Shown one piece after another: positions 8,756 through 16,749 of a stretch of DNA of 64,000 bases. The stretch is from NCBI GenBank assembly GCA_934307065.1, contig CAKRCD010000010.1, forward strand, positions 1-64,000, written 5' to 3'. The notes under the pieces are model-generated. The model was given only the letters and a program-made list of their open reading frames with translations, was not told the origin of the DNA and did not search any database. The stretch is from an uncultured Bariatricus sp. GTDB lineage: Bacteria > Bacillota > Clostridia > Lachnospirales > Lachnospiraceae. How positions within the stretch are numbered: position 1 is the first letter of the stretch; each line of letters begins with the position of its first letter. Both the position numbers and the translations under genes were made by a program.

Positions 8756-9625
8756 CTACATGTCTGTAAAACTGTTTGCCAGTTTTGCAAATTCTTCCAG
8801 AGTCAGTGCCTCACCGCGAACACTCGCGCCCTTTCCTAAACTTGCAATGGCAGTTTCAATTTCTTCTTTTGAAAACTGGAGTTCCGGACTGTTCTTCAGT
8901 CCGTTCGCCAGAGTCTTCCTTCTCTGATTAAACGAAGCACGGATAAGCTGAAACATGAGTTTCTCATCTTTCACCTGAACCGGCATCTCTTTATGTCTGG
9001 TCAGACGAATGACCGCTGAACCCACGGATGGCCGCGGCATAAAGCAGTTTGGCGGTACATTTGCCACAATATATGGCTCCGCATAATACTGAACTGCCAG
9101 CGACAATGCTCCATAATCCTTCGTTCCCGGTCCCACCTGCATACGGTCGGCCACTTCTTTCTGCACCATAACCGTAATGCTTTCCAGTGGCACATGCTTC
9201 TCGAATAATCCCATAATGATTGGTGTGGTAATATAATAAGGCAGGTTTGCAACTACCTTGATTGGTTTGCCCTGATTCTTTTCTTCTGCAAGTGCTGCGA
9301 TATCTACTTTTAAAATATCCTCATTAATGACGGATACATTTTCAAACCCCTGTAAGGTATCTTCCAGAATCGGAATCAGATTCTTGTCAATCTCCACTGC
9401 AACCACTTCTCTGGCTGCGCAGGCAAGATACTGCGTCATTGTACCGATTCCCGGTCCGATTTCCAGCACAAAATCGTCCTTTGTAATCCCTGCTGCCGAA
9501 ATAATCTTATCCAACACATGCGTGTCAATCAAAAAGTTTTGTCCGAATTTCTTTTGAAAATTAAAATGATATTTCTGTAATACTTCTATTGTATTCTGTG
9601 GATTTCCTAATGTTGGTTCTTTCAC
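8756..9625 (-). CDS. rsmA: 16S rRNA dimethyladenosine transferase
   Basis: RsmA/KsgA dimethylates two adjacent adenosines in the 3' hairpin of 16S rRNA using S-adenosylmethionine. Visible motifs are KKFGQNFLID, the SAM-binding loop EIGPGIGTMTQYLA and the catalytic NLPYYITTPI. I place the start at GTG 9625 (giving about 289 residues), because GGGAGG lies seven bases upstream; the in-frame ATG at 9640 has no ribosome site, and the GGGAGG is itself part of that longer reading. It follows tatD by 75 bases, a neighbourhood common in Bacillota. Confidence 0.95.
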   Translation of the reverse strand: MKEPTLGNPQNTIEVLQKYHFNFQKKFGQNFLIDTHVLDKIISAAGITKDDFVLEIGPGIGTMTQYLACAAREVVAVEIDKNLIPILEDTLQGFENVSVINEDILKVDIAALAEEKNQGKPIKVVANLPYYITTPIIMGLFEKHVPLESITVMVQKEVADRMQVGPGTKDYGALSLAVQYYAEPYIVANVPPNCFMPRPSVGSAVIRLTRHKEMPVQVKDEKLMFQLIRASFNQRRKTLANGLKNSPELQFSKEEIETAIASLGKGASVRGEALTLEEFAKLANSFTDM

Positions 9626-9699
9626 AGAGTTTCCTCCCATTCTTTACTGATACTTTTGTAATAATGACTCCGGATTGCTTTGTGCTTTCCACTCTGGCA

Positions 9700-10464
9700 T
9701 CACGATAAATGATACATTTTCTTCGCATTCGCTTCTGTCACCGCAATCACTTCTTCGGCTGTCATTTCTTTGATTTCTGCCAGCTTTTCTGCCACATACC
9801 GGATATAAGATGACTGATTGCGCTTTCCACGGAAAGGCTCTGATGCCAGATACGGGCAGTCTGTTTCCAGAACAATCCGCTCTAACGGAATCGCTGCTGC
9901 CACTTCTTTTAATTTCTTTGCATTCTTAAATGTAAGCACTCCGCCAATTCCGATATAGAAGCCCATCTTCACATATTCTTCTGCCTGCTCTCTGGAATAG
10001 GAATAGCAATGAATCACACCTTCTAATCCCTGCGCATGTGCTTTCATAATCTCCATGGTATCTGCTGCCGCTTCTCTGCTGTGTATAATAATGGGAAGGT
10101 GGTGCCGTCTTGCAAGCTCCAGTTGTCTCACAAACCACTTTTTCTGCAGCTCATGGGATTCGTTATCCCAATAATAGTCCAGACCAATTTCACCCACTGC
10201 AACTACTTTGTCATTATCCAACAAGGCTTCCATTTCTGCAAATGTTTCTTCATTCAATGCACCTACTTCGTCCGGATGGACACCAACTGCGGCATAGACA
10301 TAAGGATATTTTCTTGCAAGTTCCACACATTTCTCACACGACTCCAGTGTAGAGCTGACATTTACAATCGTTGTCACTCCCAAATCCGGCATGGAAGAAA
10401 GCAATTCTTCTCTGTCGGAATCAAATTGTGCGTCATCATAGTGTGCATGTGTGTCAAATATCAT
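9700..10464 (-). CDS. TatD-family metal-dependent DNase
   Basis: A 254-residue TIM-barrel hydrolase. The N-terminal FDTHAHYD carries the first metal ligands, GEIGLDYYW the bridging Glu, PIIIHSREA and VIHCYS further His ligands, and ETDCPYLAS the catalytic Asp. TatD enzymes are 3'-5' exonucleases acting on DNA; the precise cellular role is not settled. An AAGGAA ribosome site precedes the ATG. It is upstream of rsmA on the same strand. Confidence 0.92.
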   Translation of the reverse strand: MIFDTHAHYDDAQFDSDREELLSSMPDLGVTTIVNVSSTLESCEKCVELARKYPYVYAAVGVHPDEVGALNEETFAEMEALLDNDKVVAVGEIGLDYYWDNESHELQKKWFVRQLELARRHHLPIIIHSREAAADTMEIMKAHAQGLEGVIHCYSYSREQAEEYVKMGFYIGIGGVLTFKNAKKLKEVAAAIPLERIVLETDCPYLASEPFRGKRNQSSYIRYVAEKLAEIKEMTAEEVIAVTEANAKKMYHLS

Positions 10465-10541
10465 GGTATCTGTTCCTTCCCTGATTCATCATTTACTGAC
10501 AGTATAACATAAATGTTCCCCTTACGGATAGTCATATTATG

Positions 10542-10586
10542 TAAAAAGAAATGCCAGGCCCCGGAATTTCTTCTGTTGCCTGACAT
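10542..10586 (-). terminator. Terminator of the giant surface protein gene
   Basis: On the minus strand, ATGTCAGGC pairs with GCCTGGCAT across a 17-base loop and is followed by TTCTTTTTAC. It lies about 45 bases after the stop. Confidence 0.65.
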
Positions 10587-10628
10587 ATCCTTTCTCATTT
10601 TACTTCATATTATTTTCGGGTTTACGCC

Positions 10629-13600
10629 TTATTTCTTTGCATTTGGAACCCATACTCCGTTTTCATCAACAAAGTATTTTCCACCGTCAACCCATTCATT
10701 TCTCGCCATTTTGCCATCTTCCTTCAGATAATAGCTGCCTGACCACTGGCTCTTTGCCATCGCTCCGCTTCCGGTGAAGAAATAATCTTCTCCATCAATT
10801 ACCTGCCAGCTGATTGCCATATAGCCGCCTGCTTTGAAATAATAGGTTGCATTGCCAAGATTCAGCCATTTTTCTTCCAGAAGTAATCCTGGATTTTCAG
10901 AACCCGGCTGTCCATAATACCAGTTGTTTCCGACCTGAATCCAGCCTGTCTGTACTGCTCCGCTTGTTCCCAGATAGTACCAGCCTTCTTCCAGTTTCAA
11001 CCAGCCCTTCTGATAAGCACCGTCAGCACCTACATGATAAACACCTACCCATGCATTCGAAACCATCTTACCGTCTGCTCCGAGATAATAGCTGCCTGAC
11101 CACTGATTCTTTGCCATTGCTCCGTTTCCGGTAAAGAAGTAGTCTGCTCCATCAATTACCTGCCAGCCGATTGCCATTGCTCCGCTTCCGGTTACATAAA
11201 AACCGTCTATCCATTCGTCATGAGCCATAACACCTGTATTTTCATCCAAATAGTACCAGCTGCCGCCAATAATCTGCCAGCCTGTAACCCGGTATCCGGA
11301 TGCATTGAAGTAATACCATGCTCCGTCAATTGCTTTCCATGTACTGTATGGATAGCTTCCGTCTGCATTCTTGTACCACCAGCCTGTTGCATCTTTCTGC
11401 CAGCCTGTCTTTCCAGGAGTTGGTTCATCACCGGAATCTTTGAATACAAGCGCATTCATTGCTGCCTGCAATTTTTCTGCCTGTGCATCTACTTCTTCCT
11501 GTGATGCATTTTCATCTGCAATGATCTGTACTGCTTTTGCCAGTTCTTCTTCAACTTTCGCATAACTTTCTGCCGTGTATTTTTCCTTGTCAAGAAGTCC
11601 TGCTTTATCCATAAGTTCCTGAAGTACCGTTTTATCTGCCTTCACTGCTTCTTTCTTGCTAAGGGTAAATACAATTGCCTGATTTCTGTCTAATGGCTGA
11701 CCGTTGATAGTATCTATAATTCCGCGGTCCGGAACTTCTGGATCCTGGATAACAGAAAATGCTACAGTCTCGTCTGTATACCATCCTTGTCCATTTACCA
11801 GAGATACGGTCATTGTTGTATCCGTATCCCATGCAGTCACTTCATATTCAATCATACCCTTCTCATCAGATACCAGCTCTGACGGGTCACCGTTTGCCAC
11901 TTTGAACCGCACGTTGCTTAACGTATTTCCTTCACTGTCTTTTACCAGTGCACGGAAAGTAAGAATATCACAGGTATCAATGCCTCTCTGGGTAATAGTA
12001 AATTTCGCAGAAGCTTCTGCTGCCGGAACTCCGTTGATTGTTTCGATAACCGGTGTTCCGTCTTCTGTACCTACGTGTACTTTGATTCTTTCCGGTGTTC
12101 CAATGTAAACAGAACCTTCCGGAAGATAGAATTCATAGTCTCCTCCATCATAAGAACCTAATTTCCATTCCAGTACTCCGTCCTTTGTAAACATATTATT
12201 TTCTACATAATATTTACAATCGTATCGGATAAATTTTGTATTTGCAGGAGCATTGACCCCATCCTGGAGCCGTACCGGTATGGTCAGTGTACGCATGCCG
12301 GTTACTTCTCTTAATGCGGCCTGTGCATCACTTAAAGCCCGAACTTCTTCATCCACTTCTGCCTGGGTTGCACCGGAATCTTCCATTAGCTTTTCTGCAT
12401 TTGCAATTACACTTTGCAGTGCATTGTAGCTGTTAATTGTATAATTACCTCTTACGATAGCTTTCACTTCCGCAAGCTTTGCCTCAAGTGCGCTCTTATC
12501 CGCTTCGCTCTGCACTTCTTTCAAAACAAACTTCACTTCTTTGTTTCCGTTAAGTGCTTCCCCATCGATTTCTGTAATCAATACATCTGCGCTGCTTGAC
12601 TGAATCGTAAATTCGTGCTGCTCCGGAGTCACTACATATTCTTTTCCATCCAGAACAATACTGTCTCCCTGCAAAGATACGATAATCTTCTGTGTTCCAT
12701 AATCTGCAGTACTGATTGCGTATTCAACAACACCGGAATTGCTGTACCAGGTAGCCTTGTAACCATCTATTAATGCGGTAAACGGAATCCGTTCTGTCAC
12801 TTTGTTTCCGACTTCATCCACAACCTGAATACGAATATTATACTTGTCGCAGACTGCCGGTTTATCTGCCTTTACCAGATTCTCACGAGCTGTTTTCAGG
12901 TTTGCTGCAGCCTCATCTACCTGTTCCTGCGTTGCTTCCGCATCATTGTAAACAGTCTTGGCTGCTTCCAGTGCCTCTCCAAAAAGCCTGAAGGATTCAG
13001 CAGTATAAGCATCTGCCTTATTTATATAAGACTGTGCAAAGAATATCTGGTCATCCAGCTCTTTCTTATTGACTTCTGTCGGTGTGGAATCACTGGATTT
13101 CTTCAGTACAAACTGAATTTCATCCACTTCCGCAAGTGCTGTTCCGTCAATCTCTGTGATTTTCGCACCGTTGATATAATCGCCACCGTTTTTGTATGTA
13201 TGAGCGGCACTGCATGCCCAGATTTTTCCATCTCCAGCATCCTGATTTGCTTTCAGTTTCACGGTAAAGGTTCTGTTTACTTCATACATTCCAATAGTAC
13301 GTTCAATAATACCGTCTTTACTTGTAACTTCATAAGAAGAACCGTCGGTGTCTTCCACGGTAAATTTCACACCATTTACCGGATTTCCATCTTCATCCAC
13401 TACTTTTGCACGGAAGGTCTGCTCATCGGAAAGTACTTTTGAATGTACCGGTGGATTAGGAATATCTTCTCCGTCTTTTCTCAGCACGTAAGTAAGTTTT
13501 GTTCCTTCTGCGAATGGCTGTCCATCCAGTGTTGCAATACTTGCTGCAAAAGAACTGTTTGTTACTGTGAAATAATGTTCATCACTGGTTGTATAATTAC

Positions 13601-16445
13601 TGTCTGCAAGTTTTACATATACGGTCTTTCCGTACTGTGCCGGTCCGTATGTGTAATATGCAATTACACCATTTGCATCCGAAATAATCTGTACGTCGGT
13701 GTCTTCTTTATCGCCAATCCATGCCTTAAAGCTTACCCCTGCAATTGGCTTTCCGTCTGTTCCCACAACTCTTGCACGGAATCTTCCGCTCTGACATCCA
13801 TAATCTACTTCTGCCGGCTTTTCTACCAGATTCTTCATAGCCTCTTTCAGGGCAGTTACCTGTGCATTTATCTGTGTCTGTGTCGCATTTTCATCATCAT
13901 AAACATTCTGTGCTGCACCAATTGCTGCCTGCAGGACTTCGAATCCACTCTGATAATCCTCCGCATTCAATGCCTTTGCATTCTCAAGTGCTTCTTTTAA
14001 TTTGGTCTTATCCGCTTTGGCAACCAGTTCTGCTCTGGCTTGTGTCAGAATTGCACACGCTTCATCAACCTGTGCCTGAGTTGCATTGTTATCCTTATAA
14101 ACTGCTTCTGCTGCATCCAGTTTTTCCTTATAAGCTGCCCAGCTTTCTGCTGTATAGTATTCTTCTGAATACGCATTGTTCATGTTCAGAAGTTTCTGGA
14201 GTTCTGCCTTATTTGCCAGTTCTGTCATTCCTGCTTCTGCCCGTTTGATTGCTGCTGCTGTTGCATTATAATCATTCTGTGTTGCATTTCCACCTGAAAT
14301 CAGATTTTCTGCATCTTCAATAGCTTTCTTCAGCGCGTCAGCACTTGCTGTGGTATAGTTATCAAGGCTGTAGCCCTTTGCCTCTGCAATATATTTCTCT
14401 AAAACTGTGCTGTCCGGTTTGCGCTCATTTTCTTTATCCAGTGCACCGTCTTTGCGTGATGTTACCACAACTTCTTTTGCAAAATCCACATCGACGCTCT
14501 CACCATTAACAGTCTTATAGTACCGTTTTCCGTCTTTTACACCAACGGTCACTGTAATTGGTTCCATGTCGTATGGCTCCTGATAGCAAGCAACAATTTC
14601 CCATGCCTTTCCATCTTCCCATGCCGGTGATGCAGGTAAATATGCAATACTTGTCTCTGCATCGGACAACTGGTTCCAGGCTTCCGCTCCGGTTCCAGGC
14701 ACACGAATCTGGAATTTGAATGGTCGTGTAAATGTATTTCCATTTTCATCTTTTACAATCAGTTTTAATTCGGTAAGAATATCTGTTTTTTCCAAATTTG
14801 CAATGGCTGTTTTTAATTCTGTGATAGCAGTTTCTACATCATCCTTTGCAGCATCCACATCTGTAAGTACATTCTGTGCTTTTTCCAATGCATTTTCAAA
14901 ACTTCTGTAGCTGCCTTCTGTGTACTTATATGCCTCGCCTACATTCTTCGCTTCTGCTAACGCAGCCTCCAGACCGGATTTGTCTACATATTCTTCCTTT
15001 GGAATCAATGTAAACTGAAGGTCTTCCAGCCCTGTCGCAACATTTCCGTTTACGGTAGCTGTGGTATTTCCCCAGTTTACTGTATAAGTGATTGATTCCG
15101 GATTTGCCATATAAAGGTCTCCTGCCGGTGTGATGGTAATCAAATCATACAACGCATCTGCGGCAGAGTGTCTTAAAATCAGACGTCCTATGCTGTCTGT
15201 CTTTACCGTAGCCGTGTTCTGCGCATAAGCTGTAGCAGATGTCTTTGTAAAGTCTACGTCGGACATCGGTACACCGTTCTTATCTACTACTTTGATTTCA
15301 ATGCGATCCCATACCGGCTGTTTTTCTCCATCAATATCATATTCCGGATAATAGTCCGGCTCTCCGCCATTTTCCACCTTGGTCTTATTGGACTTAGCTG
15401 CTTCCACACGTTTTTCATCCATATAGGTCTTCTGCTCATCTGTAAGTGCCTGATATGCTTCCAATGCTCTCTCTACATTTGGCAGATCGGATGTCTGCAT
15501 TTTACTGATATTAAATAAGCTGAATAATTTATTAACTTCAATTGCTGCAAACAAGTCATCTTTCTTTGACTCGTCCGGAAGTACTGTGTTTTCCTTTTCC
15601 AATTTCAACAGATTTGCAAGCGGTCTGATGTCTGTAATTCCCGTATTTCCTGATAAATTCAGCACACGCAGTTCCTGCATGCCGGAAAGCACCGCTACAT
15701 CTGTAATCTGATTGTGAGATGCATCAAAGAAATATACTTTCTTCAATTTGCTCATATCTGGCAGACTTGTAATCTGATTATAAGAAAGATCCAGATATTC
15801 CAGATGTTCCAGACCGGCAATAGCATCTGCGTTGTCAATTGAATTGTGTGATGCAATAAAACGCTTTAATGCTGCCATGTCCTGAACTGATGAAATATCC
15901 GTGATTTCTTTGTTTCCTGATATATCCAGCCATGTTAGGTTAACCAGCTTTTTCAAGGCGGAAATATCATCGATTCCATTCTGTTTTAAAATCAGTTCCT
16001 GAAGCTGTGTCAAATCAGAAAGCGGTGACAAATCTGCCAGTCTCTTTCCTTCCACTGCTGATGTGTAAGCAATATCAATCTGTGTTGCCGATTTTGCATA
16101 CTGAAGTCCTTCCAGACTTTCAATCCAGAACTGTTTGCCTTTCCACTCATCGGTTTCAAAATCCTCCGGGTGTGCACACATCTCATAAGTGATGTGTTTT
16201 ACCGACTTATCCCCTACCATTTCTGCAGTCAAGGTTACATTTCCCTTAATTGCATTCATAGCAGAGCGAATTGCCCAATGCAGTAATGGGTCTTTAATTA
16301 CTTCTTCATCCGACGGCTCGTAGACATCTTCCGGTTCCAATCCGCCACAGGTATCTGCTTTTACTGTTGATACCATGCCGAAAGACAGACTTACCGTCAT
16401 CATCATTGCCAATGCGGCCGCTATAATACCCTTTCTCTTTCTCAT
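10629..16445 (-). CDS. Giant LRR/FIVAR surface protein with cell-wall-binding repeats
   Basis: A secreted protein of about 1938 residues. Signal peptide 1-31 (MRKRKG, hydrophobic core, cut near VKA/DTC); leucine-rich repeats at about 120-275 (repeating L..L..LDLS.N.I pattern); then at least seven FIVAR three-helix modules (about 487-552, three in a row at 677-877, 1128-1192, 1315-1380, 1601-1665) alternating with Ig-like/prealbumin-like beta modules (GKPIAGVSFKAW, GNPVNGVKFTV, GNTLSNVRFKV); and from about 1675 to the end aromatic repeats of the choline/glucan-binding type (GWQKDATGWWYKNADGSYP, then WYYF/GWQVI units). It has no sorting signal, so it is probably held by the repeats on wall or capsule polymers. 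The start at 16445 follows AGGGAG; the longer in-frame start lacks one. Probably an adhesin; ligand unknown. Confidence 0.88.
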   Translation of the reverse strand: MRKRKGIIAAALAMMMTVSLSFGMVSTVKADTCGGLEPEDVYEPSDEEVIKDPLLHWAIRSAMNAIKGNVTLTAEMVGDKSVKHITYEMCAHPEDFETDEWKGKQFWIESLEGLQYAKSATQIDIAYTSAVEGKRLADLSPLSDLTQLQELILKQNGIDDISALKKLVNLTWLDISGNKEITDISSVQDMAALKRFIASHNSIDNADAIAGLEHLEYLDLSYNQITSLPDMSKLKKVYFFDASHNQITDVAVLSGMQELRVLNLSGNTGITDIRPLANLLKLEKENTVLPDESKKDDLFAAIEVNKLFSLFNISKMQTSDLPNVERALEAYQALTDEQKTYMDEKRVEAAKSNKTKVENGGEPDYYPEYDIDGEKQPVWDRIEIKVVDKNGVPMSDVDFTKTSATAYAQNTATVKTDSIGRLILRHSAADALYDLITITPAGDLYMANPESITYTVNWGNTTATVNGNVATGLEDLQFTLIPKEEYVDKSGLEAALAEAKNVGEAYKYTEGSYRSFENALEKAQNVLTDVDAAKDDVETAITELKTAIANLEKTDILTELKLIVKDENGNTFTRPFKFQIRVPGTGAEAWNQLSDAETSIAYLPASPAWEDGKAWEIVACYQEPYDMEPITVTVGVKDGKRYYKTVNGESVDVDFAKEVVVTSRKDGALDKENERKPDSTVLEKYIAEAKGYSLDNYTTASADALKKAIEDAENLISGGNATQNDYNATAAAIKRAEAGMTELANKAELQKLLNMNNAYSEEYYTAESWAAYKEKLDAAEAVYKDNNATQAQVDEACAILTQARAELVAKADKTKLKEALENAKALNAEDYQSGFEVLQAAIGAAQNVYDDENATQTQINAQVTALKEAMKNLVEKPAEVDYGCQSGRFRARVVGTDGKPIAGVSFKAWIGDKEDTDVQIISDANGVIAYYTYGPAQYGKTVYVKLADSNYTTSDEHYFTVTNSSFAASIATLDGQPFAEGTKLTYVLRKDGEDIPNPPVHSKVLSDEQTFRAKVVDEDGNPVNGVKFTVEDTDGSSYEVTSKDGIIERTIGMYEVNRTFTVKLKANQDAGDGKIWACSAAHTYKNGGDYINGAKITEIDGTALAEVDEIQFVLKKSSDSTPTEVNKKELDDQIFFAQSYINKADAYTAESFRLFGEALEAAKTVYNDAEATQEQVDEAAANLKTARENLVKADKPAVCDKYNIRIQVVDEVGNKVTERIPFTALIDGYKATWYSNSGVVEYAISTADYGTQKIIVSLQGDSIVLDGKEYVVTPEQHEFTIQSSSADVLITEIDGEALNGNKEVKFVLKEVQSEADKSALEAKLAEVKAIVRGNYTINSYNALQSVIANAEKLMEDSGATQAEVDEEVRALSDAQAALREVTGMRTLTIPVRLQDGVNAPANTKFIRYDCKYYVENNMFTKDGVLEWKLGSYDGGDYEFYLPEGSVYIGTPERIKVHVGTEDGTPVIETINGVPAAEASAKFTITQRGIDTCDILTFRALVKDSEGNTLSNVRFKVANGDPSELVSDEKGMIEYEVTAWDTDTTMTVSLVNGQGWYTDETVAFSVIQDPEVPDRGIIDTINGQPLDRNQAIVFTLSKKEAVKADKTVLQELMDKAGLLDKEKYTAESYAKVEEELAKAVQIIADENASQEEVDAQAEKLQAAMNALVFKDSGDEPTPGKTGWQKDATGWWYKNADGSYPYSTWKAIDGAWYYFNASGYRVTGWQIIGGSWYYLDENTGVMAHDEWIDGFYVTGSGAMAIGWQVIDGADYFFTGNGAMAKNQWSGSYYLGADGKMVSNAWVGVYHVGADGAYQKGWLKLEEGWYYLGTSGAVQTGWIQVGNNWYYGQPGSENPGLLLEEKWLNLGNATYYFKAGGYMAISWQVIDGEDYFFTGSGAMAKSQWSGSYYLKEDGKMARNEWVDGGKYFVDENGVWVPNAKK

Positions 16446-16458
16446 GCTTTTCTCCCTG

Positions 16459-16512
16459 AATATAGAAATCTGATAATACACTCCGATAAAATAACCAGAT
16501 GATTTCTATATT
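16459..16512 (-). promoter_or_regulatory. Long leader hairpin abutting the ribosome site
   Basis: Perfect 12-base inverted repeat AATATAGAAATC (16459-16470) and GATTTCTATATT (16501-16512), extended by CTG/CAG across a two-base bulge. In the transcript of the giant surface protein the hairpin ends directly before CAGGGAG, the ribosome site. The position suggests translational control or mRNA protection, but this is inference. Confidence 0.55.
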
Positions 16513-16533
16513 TTATTGTTCTTTTATCAAAAT

Positions 16534-16586
16534 CCCCCCGGCAAAACCATATATATAATTGTTCTATATGTTTCCACCGGGGGGGG
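16534..16586 (-). terminator. GC-rich hairpin with G8 tract between surface genes
   Basis: CCCCCCGG (16534-16541) pairs with CCGGGGGG inside an eight-G run (16577-16586). On the minus strand the stem is followed by ATTTTGATAAAA, so it may end transcription from the rhodanese-surface-protein gene about 160 bases upstream. The loop is 35 bases of A/T. Confidence 0.45.
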
Positions 16587-16615
16587 ATCCAGGTTACTGT
16601 TTATTTATTGTTACT

Positions 16616-16742
16616 ATATGATGTTGGGGCCAAAAGCCCGAGGCCTTGATGCCTGTGGATTGCTTTGTGCTTTGCACTCCCACAATCCACTTATGAGCAA
16701 GCTCATGTGGATTTAGACCTTTTGACCCTGGCATCATTATAT
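16616..16742. repeat. Multi-branched palindromic element with imperfect terminal repeats
   Basis: Outer arms GATGTTGGGGCCAAAAG (from 16620) and, read in reverse complement, GATGCCAGGGTCAAAAG (ending about 16737) flank two more hairpins: GTGGATTG/CAATCCAC with inner GTGC/GCAC (about 16654-16690), and ATCCAC/GTGGAT with inner ATGAGC/GCTCAT (about 16685-16712). Together they form a cloverleaf-like structure filling the gap between the two surface protein genes. No coding sequence. It resembles a palindromic mobile or structured-RNA unit. Confidence 0.6.
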
Positions 16743-16749
16743 TGGATGA

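Noticed and set aside
10640..11400. Regular DNA repeats as a possible CRISPR array
   Set aside because: They are in-frame codons of aromatic cell-wall-binding repeats, with no uniform repeat-spacer structure and no cas genes.
13443..14000. Long plus-strand open frames opposite the surface proteins (also at 22294-22935 and 19547-20047)
   Set aside because: They mirror repetitive minus-strand codons, lack ribosome sites and resemble no protein; the minus-strand reading has signal peptides and known domains.
16579..16586. Eight-G tract as a phase-variation switch
   Set aside because: It lies between genes, inside a hairpin and not clearly between -10 and -35 of a promoter; there is no evidence for variation.
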